64,000 nucleotides of DNA, taken from contig NZ_JAOANI010000012.1 in assembly GCF_025318105.1 (NCBI RefSeq), positions 186,001-250,000 on the forward strand, written 5' to 3'. Made by a program: the position numbers and the translations under genes. The notes beneath the pieces were generated by a model. That model was not told the DNA's origin. It made no database searches and was given only the letters and a program-made list of their open reading frames with translations. The DNA comes from Venatoribacter pacificus. GTDB lineage: Bacteria; Pseudomonadota; Gammaproteobacteria; Pseudomonadales; Oceanobacteraceae. Within the stretch, counting starts at the first letter, position 1. Every line of letters starts with the position of its first letter. Positions 26,290 to 35,378 of this stretch are shown here, piece by piece.

Positions 26290-27837
26290 ATGGCCGATGA
26301 TTCCTTTTTTGCCGACGATGACCTCTTCAGCGAGGACAGCGCCGTCAGCACTCCGGAACAGACCTGGCGCGTACTGGTAGCCGATGATGAACCCGACGTA
26401 CACCGCATCACCCGCATGGTGCTTTCCGGGTTTCAGTTTGATGGCCGCCGGGTAGAATTACTCAGCGCCTACAGCGGCGAAGAAACCCGTCAGATCATGG
26501 CCGAACATGATGACATTGCCATGGTATTACTCGACGTGGTGATGGAAGAAGACCATGCCGGCCTCAATGTCGCACGTTATATCCGCGAAGAATTACGTAA
26601 CCGCTATACCCGCATCGTGCTACGTACCGGCCAGCCTGGCCAGGCTCCCGAACACGAAGTGATCCGCACGTACGATATCAACGATTACAAAGACAAAACC
26701 GAGCTGACCACCACCAAGCTCAACACGCTGATGTATGCCACTCTGCGCAGTTACCGCGATATCTGCACGCTGAATGAGCACCGTCGTGGCCTTGAACGTG
26801 TGATTAAGGCATCCGCCCAGGTCTTCAGCACCGGCGCCATCAGTCAGTTTGCTTCTGCGGTTTTATCCCAGGTCACCAATCTGCTCGGGCTGGAACAAAG
26901 TGCCCTGTACTGTTCCAGCACCAATCAGCAGGATCAGCTGCTCGGCGTGCGTCGCTTCCGGGTACTCGCTGCCACCGGCGAAATGCAGGAACTGACCGAT
27001 CTGGAGTCGTTCGAAAGCATCCCGGAGCATGTACGCGAAGGTTTTGAAAAAGCGATGAATCTCCGCGAAAGCCAGTATTACGAAAACTACTACATTGGCT
27101 ACTTTGCTTCCGAACGCGGCAGCGAAAGCCTGCTTTATGTCACCTATCACCGCGAACCCTCCGCGCTTGATAAACAACTGCTGGAAATTTACGCCACCAA
27201 CGTCGCCATCACCTATGAAAATCTGTTAATGCGCGACGAAATCATCGAAACCCAGCGTGAGCTGGTGTACATGCTGGGTGAAGCGGTAGAAAAACGCTCA
27301 AAAGAAACCGGTGCCCATGTTAAACGGGTTGCCCAGATTTCCCGCTTACTGGCCGTTGCTTATGGCTTACCGGAACAGGAAGCCGAGCTGATTAAAATGG
27401 CTGCCCCGCTGCATGACGTAGGCAAAATCGCCATTCCCGACAGCATTCTGAATAAACCGGGTAAACATGATGCCGCCGAATGGAGCACCATGCAGACACA
27501 CGCCCAGATCGGTGCGGATATTCTCAGCAAATCTGATCGGCGCATTCTGCAACTGGCGGCGATTATTGCCAGCCAGCATCATGAACGCTGGGACGGAGCA
27601 GGTTATCCTCGCGGCCTGAAAGGTGAGCAAATTCATATTGCCGGACGCATTACCGCCTTGGCCGATGTTTTCGACGCGCTGGGCAGTAAGCGCTGCTATA
27701 AAGAGCCTTGGGCCGATAAAGATATTATCGATCTGATTAACAAAGAATCGGGCCATCAGTTTGATCCGAAACTGGTCGAACTGCTGATGCAGAATATTGA
27801 TGCAATGCTCGATATTCGCCGACAGTTTCCAGACTGA
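26290..27837 (+). CDS. Response regulator with REC, DUF3369 and HD-GYP domains
   Basis: A 515-residue cytosolic signalling protein likely to hydrolyse cyclic di-GMP. Residues about 27-150 form a receiver with D82 (LLDVVME). Residues about 165-315 match the DUF3369 GAF-like domain. Residues about 320-510 are HD-GYP, with metal-binding H375-D376 (PLHDVGKIAIPDSILNKPGK), HH at 430-431 and the GYP triad at 438-440, all intact. GGAG precedes the ATG. The partner kinase is not adjacent. The DUF3369 fusion is a known subgroup, distinct from the simpler RpfG type. Confidence 0.93.
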   Translation: MADDSFFADDDLFSEDSAVSTPEQTWRVLVADDEPDVHRITRMVLSGFQFDGRRVELLSAYSGEETRQIMAEHDDIAMVLLDVVMEEDHAGLNVARYIREELRNRYTRIVLRTGQPGQAPEHEVIRTYDINDYKDKTELTTTKLNTLMYATLRSYRDICTLNEHRRGLERVIKASAQVFSTGAISQFASAVLSQVTNLLGLEQSALYCSSTNQQDQLLGVRRFRVLAATGEMQELTDLESFESIPEHVREGFEKAMNLRESQYYENYYIGYFASERGSESLLYVTYHREPSALDKQLLEIYATNVAITYENLLMRDEIIETQRELVYMLGEAVEKRSKETGAHVKRVAQISRLLAVAYGLPEQEAELIKMAAPLHDVGKIAIPDSILNKPGKHDAAEWSTMQTHAQIGADILSKSDRRILQLAAIIASQHHERWDGAGYPRGLKGEQIHIAGRITALADVFDALGSKRCYKEPWADKDIIDLINKESGHQFDPKLVELLMQNIDAMLDIRRQFPD

Positions 27838-27845
27838 CAGCAAAA

Positions 27846-27877
27846 ACAAAAAAGCCGGCAAGTGCCGGCTTTTTTGT
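27846..27877. terminator. Bidirectional terminator between the HD-GYP gene and trpC
   Basis: A 14-bp stem with GCCGGC core, A-run on one side and T-run on the other, and an AAGT loop. It serves the HD-GYP gene and the trp operon. Confidence 0.92.
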
Positions 27878-27894
27878 ATGCAAAAATAACAAAC

Positions 27895-28695
27895 TCAGAA
27901 AAACAAAGCCTGCAAAGCATCGCCAGGATTGTCCGCCCGCATAAAGGCTTCGCCCACCAGAAACGCATTCACATTGCGCTCGCGCATCAGCGCAACGTCA
28001 TCCGGGGTCAGAATACCGCTTTCGGTTACCAGTAATTTACCGGCCGGGATCTTGTCCAACAGTCCGAATGTCGTATCCAGTGTCAGCTCAAACGTGTGCA
28101 GGTTGCGGTTATTAATCCCCAGCAGCGGAGTCTGCATGGTTAACGCCGTCTGTAGCTCTTCTTCGTCATGTATTTCTACCAGCACGTCCATGCCCAGCTC
28201 ATGGGCAATCCCTTCCAGATCCTGCAACTGCATTTTGCTCAGAGCCGATACGATCAACAGTACGCAATCGGCATTAATGCTGCGCGCTTCATAAATCTGA
28301 TAAGGATCGACCAGAAAATCTTTACGGATTACCGGTAAAGAACAGGCGCTGCGCGCGGCTTTAAGAAAATCTTCATGCCCCTGAAAATAATCGCGATCCG
28401 TCAGCACCGATAAACAAGCAGCGCCAGCTTGCTCATAAGATTCAGCAATGGCTTCAGGAACAAAATGTTCACGCAGGACACCTTTTGAGGGAGAAGCTTT
28501 TTTAATTTCAGCAATGACCGCAGGCAATCCGGCATCGACCTTAGCCTGCATCGCGCGATAAAAACCACGCAATTCGGCCGCATCCATGTCCAGTGCACGG
28601 GCTTTCAGTTCATTCAGCGGCAGTGTTTTACTGCGATAGCTGACTTCCTCAGCCTTGGTGGCCAGAATGTTTTTCAAAATGGTTGGAGTATTCAT
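27895..28695 (-). CDS. trpC: Indole-3-glycerol phosphate synthase
   Basis: Closes the indole ring in tryptophan synthesis, converting CdRP to indole-3-glycerol phosphate. A 266-residue TIM barrel with VIAEIKKASPSKG (catalytic lysine), SVLTDRDYFQG, RKDFLVDPYQI, GINNRNLHTFE and LVTESGI. It is monofunctional, not fused to trpF. The ATG overlaps the trpD stop (ATGA). Last gene of trpEGDC. Confidence 0.97.
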   Translation of the reverse strand: MNTPTILKNILATKAEEVSYRSKTLPLNELKARALDMDAAELRGFYRAMQAKVDAGLPAVIAEIKKASPSKGVLREHFVPEAIAESYEQAGAACLSVLTDRDYFQGHEDFLKAARSACSLPVIRKDFLVDPYQIYEARSINADCVLLIVSALSKMQLQDLEGIAHELGMDVLVEIHDEEELQTALTMQTPLLGINNRNLHTFELTLDTTFGLLDKIPAGKLLVTESGILTPDDVALMRERNVNAFLVGEAFMRADNPGDALQALFF

Positions 28696-29744
28696 GCGTT
28701 TTTCACTTCATCTTCGGCCAGGTATTTGGAGAAGCTGACCAGCTCGTTCATTTTTTCCAGTGCCAGACCGGTGTAAATGGCATCTTGCGCCATCGCTACA
28801 CCGTCTTTCATGCTTTGCGAAAGACCCGCCACATAAATCGCTGCACCGGCGTTGAGTGCGAGAATATCTGCCGCCTTATTACCGGCTGCAGTTTCACGCT
28901 TACCGAGTGCATCCTTAATTAAAGCAAGACTGGCTGCCGGACTGTCGACATCCAGACCCGATAAAACCTGGGGCTCAACACCCAGATCCTGCGGACGAAT
29001 AACGAATTCCCGCAACTCTCCATTTTTTAATTCACAGGCGTAGGTTTCCGTCGCCAGACTGATTTCATCCAGTCCATCTTTAGAATGTACGACCAGCACA
29101 TGGCCGCCGTTCATACGCTGCAGAACTTCAGCCACCGGCCGGACCAGTGCTTTGGCAAAAACACCAATGACCTGATTGCTGACACCGGCAGGATTGGTCA
29201 TTGGCCCAAGAATATTGAAAATAGTACGCATACCCAGCGACTTGCGCGGGCCAATCGCATGCTTCATCGCGCTGTGGTGAGAAGGTGCAAACATAAAGCC
29301 CACTCCCAGCTCATCAATACAACGGGCGACCTGCTCTGAGGTTAAATTCAGATTCACACCAGCCGCTTCCAGCAGATCGGCACTGCCGGATTTGGATGAA
29401 ACACCGCGATTACCGTGTTTTGCCACGATTCCGCCCGCTGCCGCCACAATAAAAGACGAAGCGGTTGAAACATTAAACAAATTGGCACCATCGCCACCAG
29501 TGCCGACAATATCAACGGCATGGCGGGCATTAATTTTTACGCCGCTAGCCAGCTCGCGCATAACGGTTACGGCACCGACGATTTCGTCGATGCTTTCACT
29601 TTTCATGCGTAAGGCAACCAGAAAACCACCAATCTGCGCTTCATCGCATTGGCCGGTCATAATCTGGCGCATGACATCGGTCATTTCATCGGTGGTTAAA
29701 TCCTGACGTTCAACAACGCGGGCCAGGGCAGTACGGATATCCAT
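28692..29744 (-). CDS. trpD: Anthranilate phosphoribosyltransferase
   Basis: Transfers phosphoribose from PRPP to anthranilate. The 350-residue protein has the PRPP-binding DIVGTGGDGANLFNVSTAS, KHGNRGVSSKSGSADLLEAAG and FMFAPSHHSAMKHAIGPRKSLG segments. It is a separate gene rather than fused to trpG. It lies 33 bp after trpG and overlaps trpC by four bases. Confidence 0.97.
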   Translation of the reverse strand: MDIRTALARVVERQDLTTDEMTDVMRQIMTGQCDEAQIGGFLVALRMKSESIDEIVGAVTVMRELASGVKINARHAVDIVGTGGDGANLFNVSTASSFIVAAAGGIVAKHGNRGVSSKSGSADLLEAAGVNLNLTSEQVARCIDELGVGFMFAPSHHSAMKHAIGPRKSLGMRTIFNILGPMTNPAGVSNQVIGVFAKALVRPVAEVLQRMNGGHVLVVHSKDGLDEISLATETYACELKNGELREFVIRPQDLGVEPQVLSGLDVDSPAASLALIKDALGKRETAAGNKAADILALNAGAAIYVAGLSQSMKDGVAMAQDAIYTGLALEKMNELVSFSKYLAEDEVKNA

Positions 29745-29777
29745 TATTCATCTCCAGTCAGTGGCGCTTGCCGTTCG

Positions 29778-30365
29778 TCAGTTCAGTGTTGTCTGCAAAA
29801 AGTTTTTCAACAGATCGTGTCCATGTTCGGTCAGAATGGATTCCGGATGAAACTGCACGCCTTCGATCGGTAATTCACGGTGACGCACACCCATAATTTC
29901 TTCCATGCTGCCGTCAGGATTTTCTGTCCAGGCGGTAATTTCCAGACATTCAGGCAGGTTCTGTTTATCAATCACCAGTGAGTGATAACGGGTAGCGTTG
30001 TAAGGATTTTTCAGACCACGGAAAACGCCGCTGTCAGCGTGATGAATCTGAGAAATTTTGCCATGCATGACCTGACCGGCGCGGATGATATTGCCGCCGA
30101 AAACCTGGCCAATACTCTGATGACCTAAACAAATTCCCAGAATCGGTAATTTACCGGCGAAGTAGCGGATAGCTTCCATAGAAATCCCGGCCTCATTTGG
30201 TGTACACGGACCAGGAGAAATTACCAGATGATCAGGCTTTAATGCTTCGATTTCTTCGATGGTAATTTCATCGTTGCGGAACACGCGCACATCGGCACCC
30301 AGTTCGGCAAAATACTGTACGACGTTGTAGGTAAACGAATCGTAATTATCAATCATGACTAACAT
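29778..30365 (-). CDS. trpG: Anthranilate synthase glutaminase component
   Basis: Supplies ammonia from glutamine to TrpE. A 195-residue class I glutamine amidotransferase: oxyanion segment SPGPCTPNEAG, nucleophilic cysteine in GICLGHQSIG, and His-Glu in GVQFHPESIL. Such proteins may also serve PabB. It follows trpE by 50 bp. Confidence 0.96.
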   Translation of the reverse strand: MLVMIDNYDSFTYNVVQYFAELGADVRVFRNDEITIEEIEALKPDHLVISPGPCTPNEAGISMEAIRYFAGKLPILGICLGHQSIGQVFGGNIIRAGQVMHGKISQIHHADSGVFRGLKNPYNATRYHSLVIDKQNLPECLEITAWTENPDGSMEEIMGVRHRELPIEGVQFHPESILTEHGHDLLKNFLQTTLN

Positions 30366-30415
30366 TGCTGTGACTCCTGCGACGCGTTTTTTTACACGCC
30401 GTAATGATGCTGTGG

Positions 30416-31900
30416 TTACTGGTCCAGTCCGGCTTCCGCCATGGCAACGGCGCGGAACATTGCCCGGCCTTTATTCATGGTTTCTTTCCATTCCAGTCGC
30501 GGAACTGAATCCGCTACCACCCCGGCACCTGCCTGAATATTCAGCATGCCGTCTTTAATCACTGCGGTACGGATAGCAATCGCAGTATCCATATTACCGT
30601 TCCAGCTCAGGTAGCCTACGGCACCACCATAAACCCCGCGTTTGGTTGATTCGTATTCGTCGATAATTTCCATCGCGCGGATTTTCGGCGCACCACTTAA
30701 CGTGCCGGCCGGATGTACCGCGCGTAATACATCCATAGCCGTAATGCCGTCTTTTACTTTGCCGGTTACATTCGAAACGATGTGCATAACATGCGAATAG
30801 CGCTCGACGACCATTTGATCGGTGACACTGACTTCACCGGTTTTGGCAACACGGCCGACATCATTGCGTCCCAGATCGATCAGCATTAAATGCTCGGCGA
30901 TTTCTTTAGGGTCGGATAACAACTCGCGCTCCAGCGCCAGATCGTCTTCCACTGTTTCGCCACGCTGACGGGTACCGGCAATCGGACGCACCGTTACCTC
31001 GCCATCTTCCAGGCGGGCAAGAATTTCAGGAGAAGAACCAACCACATGAAAATCACCCAGATTCATGCAGTACATGTAAGGTGATGGGTTCAGCGTGCGT
31101 AACGCGCGGTAAATATTGACCGGATCGCCTTGGTAAGGCACCTGCATACGCTGGGAAATAACACATTGCATAATATCGCCGGCCAGAATGTACTCGCGGA
31201 TATTTTCAACCGCATCCATAAATGCCTGCTCACCAAACAATGAGCGGAAATCATCTTCTTTAACGTGCGTTGAAGCCTGCAGCGGCCGACCAACCGGCCC
31301 GGAGTATGGCTGGCGCAGCTGCTGGCGTAATTCATCAAGGCGGGCCTCAGCTTTCGCCAGAGCATCATCAACCTCAGGATCGGCCATAACAATCAGATGC
31401 AATTTGCCGCTGAGGTTGTCAAAAACCACAACTTCTTCTGACACCATCAGCAGAATGTCCGGCGTATTCAGCTCATCGGGCGGGCAGGATTTGCGCAGGC
31501 GCGGTTCGATATAACGCACGGTGTCGTAGCCAAAATAACCAACCAGACCACCATCAAACTTAGGCAGGCCATCAATCTGAGGAACCCGGAAGCGCTGCTG
31601 AAACTCGCTGATAAAATCCAACGGGTCAACGACTTCATGTTCTTCGATCACCTCACCATTGCGCTGTAACACAACCTGCTGCCCACGCACGATCAGAACA
31701 TCACGACAAGGCAGGCCGATCATGGAATAACGGCCCCACTTTTCACCGCCCTGTACAGATTCCAGCAGGTAGGTATAAGGCGCAGCAGCCAGTTTCAGGT
31801 AAGTACTCAGAGGTGTGTCGAGGTCAGCCAAAACCTGGCGTGATACCGGAATACGGTTAAAACCCTGCTCAGCCAGAGCAGCAAATTGGTGCGGAGTCAT
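30416..31900 (-). CDS. trpE: Anthranilate synthase component I
   Basis: Converts chorismate and ammonia to anthranilate, the first tryptophan-specific step. The 494-residue protein has the N-terminal feedback region (LLESVQGGEKWGRYSMIG, containing the LLES tryptophan-binding element) and the chorismate-binding C-domain (IAGTRQRG, DLGRNDVGRV, HPAGTLSGAPKIRAME, AGAGVVADS). GAAGG precedes the ATG. In many pseudomonads trpE is away from trpGDC, but here the four genes are contiguous. I found no Trp-rich leader peptide upstream. Confidence 0.97.
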   Translation of the reverse strand: MTPHQFAALAEQGFNRIPVSRQVLADLDTPLSTYLKLAAAPYTYLLESVQGGEKWGRYSMIGLPCRDVLIVRGQQVVLQRNGEVIEEHEVVDPLDFISEFQQRFRVPQIDGLPKFDGGLVGYFGYDTVRYIEPRLRKSCPPDELNTPDILLMVSEEVVVFDNLSGKLHLIVMADPEVDDALAKAEARLDELRQQLRQPYSGPVGRPLQASTHVKEDDFRSLFGEQAFMDAVENIREYILAGDIMQCVISQRMQVPYQGDPVNIYRALRTLNPSPYMYCMNLGDFHVVGSSPEILARLEDGEVTVRPIAGTRQRGETVEDDLALERELLSDPKEIAEHLMLIDLGRNDVGRVAKTGEVSVTDQMVVERYSHVMHIVSNVTGKVKDGITAMDVLRAVHPAGTLSGAPKIRAMEIIDEYESTKRGVYGGAVGYLSWNGNMDTAIAIRTAVIKDGMLNIQAGAGVVADSVPRLEWKETMNKGRAMFRAVAMAEAGLDQ

Positions 31901-32125
31901 AAAGAACCTTCAAGATTAATAAGCGCAAAAATACATGGCCATGCGGCCGGAAAGGTTGGCAGCTGCGCTTAACACCATCGACAGGTCAGATGCTGACCCT
32001 GTTGCAGGGGGCGGTTATATTGAAAAAACACCGCTGGGCTCCGTTGAATAATCGGGTTATATGTAGGCAGAACTATAACGGCATGCAAGACGAGCAGCAA
32101 GAAGCAGATGTCTATCCCTGCCCGA

Positions 32126-32797
32126 CTATTCCGCCCGCCAGTCCAGGCAGGGCCAGCCGTGCTGCTGCGCTGCAAGGCGTAACTGAGGATTAGGATTCAG
32201 CACCACTGGCTGTGCAACCATTTCCAGCAATGGCATATCGGAGTGACTGTCGGTATAAAACGCGGCATCACTGAAGCTCAGACCGCGTTCCGTGAGAAAA
32301 CGCCGCGCCAGCTCGACTTTACCTGGGCCATAACACATCGGCCGCTCCAGCCCGGTAATCCGCTGACCATCGGTACTCAGACGATTACTGATAACATGAG
32401 CAAATCCCAGCGCCTGACCGTAGGCACGGGCAATCACATCGTCCGAACCGGTAATCATCACCAGTTGAGTACCACGCTGCTGATAAGCAAACAATAACGA
32501 TGCCGCCTGCGGATAGATATGCAGTTGCCCGCGTTCATTAAAAAAACGCTCAACGCGGCTCTGATATTCCGCCAGACTCATACCACGGGTGCGGGTGCGA
32601 TAGTAATTGGACAAACGCCAGTGAGTCACCCGGCCTTTTTTGTACGCACGATACAGAGACGCTAACGCCAGCATGGCCTCAACCACCGCCCAGCGCTCAC
32701 GGCGAAAACGCCATTTAATCCACAGACTATTGGCGTCCTTATTGATCAGGGAATCATCCAGATCAAAAAATACAACAGGAACATCGTAGACCTGCAT
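32126..32797 (-). CDS. HAD-IB family phosphatase (SerB-like)
   Basis: A 223-residue HAD hydrolase. Motif I is FFDLDDSLIN (nucleophile D12, acid/base D14), motif II is VMITGSD, and motif III/IV are the lysine around GKVELA and FYTDSHSDMPLLE. The IB-type helical cap contains RTRGMSLAEYQ. The family includes phosphoserine-phosphatase-like enzymes and lipid-phosphate phosphatases; the substrate here is unknown. It lies 43 bp after the OGFr-domain gene on the same strand, so these two may be cotranscribed. Confidence 0.85.
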   Translation of the reverse strand: MQVYDVPVVFFDLDDSLINKDANSLWIKWRFRRERWAVVEAMLALASLYRAYKKGRVTHWRLSNYYRTRTRGMSLAEYQSRVERFFNERGQLHIYPQAASLLFAYQQRGTQLVMITGSDDVIARAYGQALGFAHVISNRLSTDGQRITGLERPMCYGPGKVELARRFLTERGLSFSDAAFYTDSHSDMPLLEMVAQPVVLNPNPQLRLAAQQHGWPCLDWRAE

Positions 32798-32839
32798 CGG
32801 TGCATCCGTTTCAGCGCTAAAAACAAGTTGCTCAGACTA

Positions 32840-33364
32840 TCATAAGGGACTGTCCAGCCCCATAGCGGCTAATCGCCAATGGGTAACCGTAGCGGAAGAA
32901 ATGGCTTCAGGATGAGCCACCGCCAGTTTCTGCAGTCCCTGCCAGAGCGCGGTAACGTGGGCATCCAAACCCAGTATTTTCAGGGACGCGAGCATGCGGC
33001 TGACGCGGCGATGGTTGTGATTATCCGGTGTCATCCAGTGGCAATTGTCCACATCGGCAGGAATCAGTAATTCAAATCCCTGCGGAGTTTCGCGCATAAC
33101 GATCCCATAAAATTGCAGCATCCGTAATAACGATTGATGCAACCGGCTCTGTAATTCATGGGAAGAATGAAAAGCTGCAATGACATCAGCATTAATGACC
33201 GGCGCTTCGGGGTTGTATGGACTCGGATCGCGCAACGGAAACAACCACTGAATATAATCGTGACAGCTTTCCAGTTCATTATTTGAGAACGCCAGAATAC
33301 CACTCAGCGTGCGGCCGCGATGGTCGGTTCCCTGACCTGAGTAGAACGCAATAATGGGGTGCAT
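32840..33364 (-). CDS. OGFr-N (PF04664) domain protein
   Basis: A 174-residue protein whose N-terminal 60 residues match the opioid-growth-factor-receptor conserved region: HDYIQWLFPLRDPSPYNPEAP is its hallmark. Bacterial members are common in gammaproteobacteria but have no known function, and the eukaryotic name should not be read as a role. ATG at 33364 is preferred because AGG lies just upstream and the 17 extra residues of the longer frame look like read-through of untranslated sequence. It precedes the HAD phosphatase gene. Confidence 0.8.
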   Translation of the reverse strand: MHPIIAFYSGQGTDHRGRTLSGILAFSNNELESCHDYIQWLFPLRDPSPYNPEAPVINADVIAAFHSSHELQSRLHQSLLRMLQFYGIVMRETPQGFELLIPADVDNCHWMTPDNHNHRRVSRMLASLKILGLDAHVTALWQGLQKLAVAHPEAISSATVTHWRLAAMGLDSPL

Positions 33365-33468
33365 ACACCTGCCTGTGACGAAAAACAATAGCGATACAAT
33401 CCAGTATAGCTTCAAGTCAGGATCCGGAGTGATCCCAGCCTGAGGTTACGAAATTTGTGCGAAATTGT

Positions 33469-33496
33469 TTGACGTTACCTTTGGCTGATGTAGTCT
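33469..33496 (+). promoter_or_regulatory. Candidate promoter of the hibernation factor gene
   Basis: TTGACG (-35) and TAGTCT (-10) are 16 bp apart. The -10 match is weak. Transcription from here would place the long hairpin at 33513 about 10 bases into the message. Confidence 0.4.
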
Positions 33497-33512
33497 GAGT
33501 TGACCATCCCGA

Positions 33513-33547
33513 AGGAACTTCCCGACGGAAAAGCGTCCGAAGTTCCT
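33513..33547 (+). other. Long 5' leader hairpin upstream of the hibernation factor gene
   Basis: A 9-bp stem (AGGAACTTC / GAAGTTCCT) continues as GACG / CGTC around a GAAAAG loop, with a small internal CC/C mismatch. It is not followed by a T-run, so it is not a terminator, and it ends 16 bases before the AAAGGAG ribosome binding site. It may act as an mRNA stabiliser or translation control element. Confidence 0.55.
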
Positions 33548-33572
33548 GAGTCAATCAACAAAAGGAGCGACT

Positions 33573-33932
33573 ATGAAAGGTTTGGAAATCAGCTTCCGCG
33601 ACATCGGTCATTCTGACGCTATCGAGCAGCACATCCGCGAAAAAGCCGGAAAATTAACCTCCACTTTTGACGATATTATTGGCATACGTGCGGTTGTGGC
33701 GATGCCTCACAATCACAGCAGCAAAGGTAAGCTTGCCCACGTGTCACTGGAGGTCGGCCTGCCTGGCCAGACCGTTGCCATCACCCGCGATCATCACGAC
33801 AACCCCGAACATGAAGATATGTATCTTGCGGTCAGCGACGCATTTGAAAAAGCTCAGCGTAAAGTAAAGAAAATTCATGACAAACGGGTCGATAAAAACC
33901 GTCGTATAACCACCATGGCTCCGGCTGAATAA
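33573..33932 (+). CDS. Ribosome hibernation factor, HPF/RaiA family
   Basis: A 119-residue protein that binds the decoding region of idle 30S/70S ribosomes in stress or stationary phase. The N-terminus MKGLEISFRDIGHSDAIEQHIREKAGKL and the later DMYLAVSDAFEKAQRKVKKIHDK are family signatures, with the basic C-terminal tail of the short form. It is not next to rpoN, the usual place for hpf in pseudomonads, and is closer in length to RaiA. AAAGGAG precedes the ATG. It is monocistronic with a leader hairpin and its own terminator. Confidence 0.93.
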   Translation: MKGLEISFRDIGHSDAIEQHIREKAGKLTSTFDDIIGIRAVVAMPHNHSSKGKLAHVSLEVGLPGQTVAITRDHHDNPEHEDMYLAVSDAFEKAQRKVKKIHDKRVDKNRRITTMAPAE

Positions 33933-33945
33933 GTAAACCAACGCA

Positions 33946-33979
33946 CATAAAAAAGAGCCCGCCGGGCTCTTTTTTTATG
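33946..33979. terminator. Bidirectional terminator, hibernation factor / TetR gene
   Basis: A stem with GAGCCC / GGGCTC core and A- and T-runs around a GCC loop lies between two converging genes. Confidence 0.92.
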
Positions 33980-33995
33980 TCTGCAACTAACGTTT

Positions 33996-34583
33996 TTACA
34001 ACTTACCGCTCAGCAATACCTGCAGCAATCCCGGCCGTACCAGATTGGCATACAACGCGCCGATTTCTTTGGCATCCACCGGAAAACCGTCTTTCACCCA
34101 GCGCACAATCACCATAAACGATGCGCCGGCTAAAAAGTCGATCACATAATTCATCAGACTGGTGTCTTTAATAGGCAAAGAATGGGCACCAATGTAACGC
34201 TCCATAATACGCGCCACATAGCGCTTAAATTCACTCAGCATTAAGGCTTCAATGTCAGCCTCAATCAACAAACGGGCAAAAGTGGCATTGTCAGACCACT
34301 GACGGAACATGATTTCAGCAATGATCGGATCAGCATTGGGAGACTGCGTCAGATACGCATCAATCTGCTCATAAAACTGCATAAACATACTCTCGATATA
34401 ACCTTTGAGCAGGTCATCTTTCGAGCGGTAATGCAGATAGAACGTCGGACGCGCAACACCAGAGCGCTCGCAGATATGTGCGACGGAAATTTTGCCATAG
34501 GGTTCTTCCGCCATCAGTTCCAGCAAAGTGCCCATTAGCAAGCGCCGCGAGCGCTCAACACGTTTATCCAGTTCTTTACTCAT
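33996..34583 (-). CDS. TetR-family regulator A
   Basis: A 195-residue repressor-type protein. The helix-turn-helix lies at about residues 28-50 (ISVAHICERSGVARPTFYLHYRSKDDL). The C-terminal ligand domain resembles that of the neighbouring TetR gene (SFMVIVRWVKDGFP versus the ASWMMLDRWVRNDF of the other), so the pair are paralogues. ATG at 34583 is chosen because the protein then begins with a typical short basic arm; the longer frame to 34667 runs through the probable operator at 34660-34675. Neighbouring acyl-CoA dehydrogenase genes suggest control of fatty-acid metabolism, which is inference. Confidence 0.88.
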   Translation of the reverse strand: MSKELDKRVERSRRLLMGTLLELMAEEPYGKISVAHICERSGVARPTFYLHYRSKDDLLKGYIESMFMQFYEQIDAYLTQSPNADPIIAEIMFRQWSDNATFARLLIEADIEALMLSEFKRYVARIMERYIGAHSLPIKDTSLMNYVIDFLAGASFMVIVRWVKDGFPVDAKEIGALYANLVRPGLLQVLLSGKL

Positions 34584-34659
34584 GATGTGGTCGCCACAGG
34601 TAAGAGGATTACCCGAATTTGTTATTTTATTTGTATTTAAGCATACGCCGCTGAATCTT

Positions 34660-34675
34660 ATAGACAATCGTCTAT
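34660..34675. promoter_or_regulatory. Palindrome, likely TetR operator
   Basis: ATAGAC-AATC-GTCTAT, a perfect 6+4+6 inverted repeat 77 bp upstream of TetR gene A and just past the stop of TetR gene B. Location and symmetry suggest autoregulation of A. Confidence 0.55.
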
Positions 34676-34690
34676 CTGTGCCAGAGTGTG

Positions 34691-35284
34691 TTACTGCGGA
34701 CGTTGCAACATAACATCCAGAAAGCCTGGGCGGCTTAACTGGCTGAATAAACTGGCCAGTTTCTCCGCTGGATAGCGAAAATCGTTGCGCACCCAGCGAT
34801 CAAGCATCATCCAGGATGCTCCGGCAAGGTAATCAATCATAAAACCCAACTGCTCGGCATCGCTGACCGGTATGCCATGCTGGCGCACATAGAGGCCTAA
34901 CACACGGGCAATGTAGTTCTGGAAGCGTTTGATCAGCAACGACTCAAGTCCGGCACTGAACATCAACCGGCTGAAATCACGATGACGATTCCACTGTTCA
35001 AACAGACGTTGGCTGATATCGCTGTCCAGCTCCGGTGAGGCACCAACCATATCGGCAATATCGTCATAAAATTCTGCGAATACGCTGTCGACATAATCCA
35101 GCAATAAGTCTTCGCGACTGCGGTAATGCAGATAGAACGTCTGTCGCGCAAGACCGGCGCTGCGGGTGATCTGCTGTACGGTAATGGCGGCAAAAGGATG
35201 ATCGGCCATCAGCGATAACAGCGCCTGCAACAACTGGGCACGGGTTGGAGAATCAGCAGCAACAGATGAGACAGATAGGGTCAT
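34691..35284 (-). CDS. TetR-family regulator B
   Basis: A 197-residue paralogue of regulator A, sharing the helix-turn-helix sequence (ITVQQITRSAGLARQTFYLHYRSREDLL) and the overall spacing of the ligand domain. The two genes are on the same strand with 107 bp between, which holds a separate palindrome, so they need not be one transcript. GGAGG-like sequence (CCTATGACC region on the plus strand) lies before the start. It is followed upstream by an acyl-CoA dehydrogenase gene on the same strand that ends at its own terminator. Confidence 0.88.
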   Translation of the reverse strand: MTLSVSSVAADSPTRAQLLQALLSLMADHPFAAITVQQITRSAGLARQTFYLHYRSREDLLLDYVDSVFAEFYDDIADMVGASPELDSDISQRLFEQWNRHRDFSRLMFSAGLESLLIKRFQNYIARVLGLYVRQHGIPVSDAEQLGFMIDYLAGASWMMLDRWVRNDFRYPAEKLASLFSQLSRPGFLDVMLQRPQ

Positions 35285-35337
35285 AGGAGGCTCCGGGGCG
35301 ATTCATGCTAACAGTGCCGGACTCAGACCGCAAAAAC

Positions 35338-35365
35338 GAAAAAGCCGCCCGGAGGCGGCTTTTTG
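35338..35365 (-). terminator. Terminator of acyl-CoA dehydrogenase gene 1
   Basis: GCCGCC / GGCGGC stem with a four-base loop, followed on the minus strand by a T-run, between the dehydrogenase stop and TetR gene B. Confidence 0.88.
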
Positions 35366-35378
35366 TGAACAGCAGAAC

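Noticed and set aside
31901..32125. A tryptophan attenuator or TRAP-type leader upstream of trpE.
   Set aside because: No short open frame with adjacent Trp codons and no convincing terminator/antiterminator pair was found in the 225 bp. Only a weak GGCC hairpin is visible.
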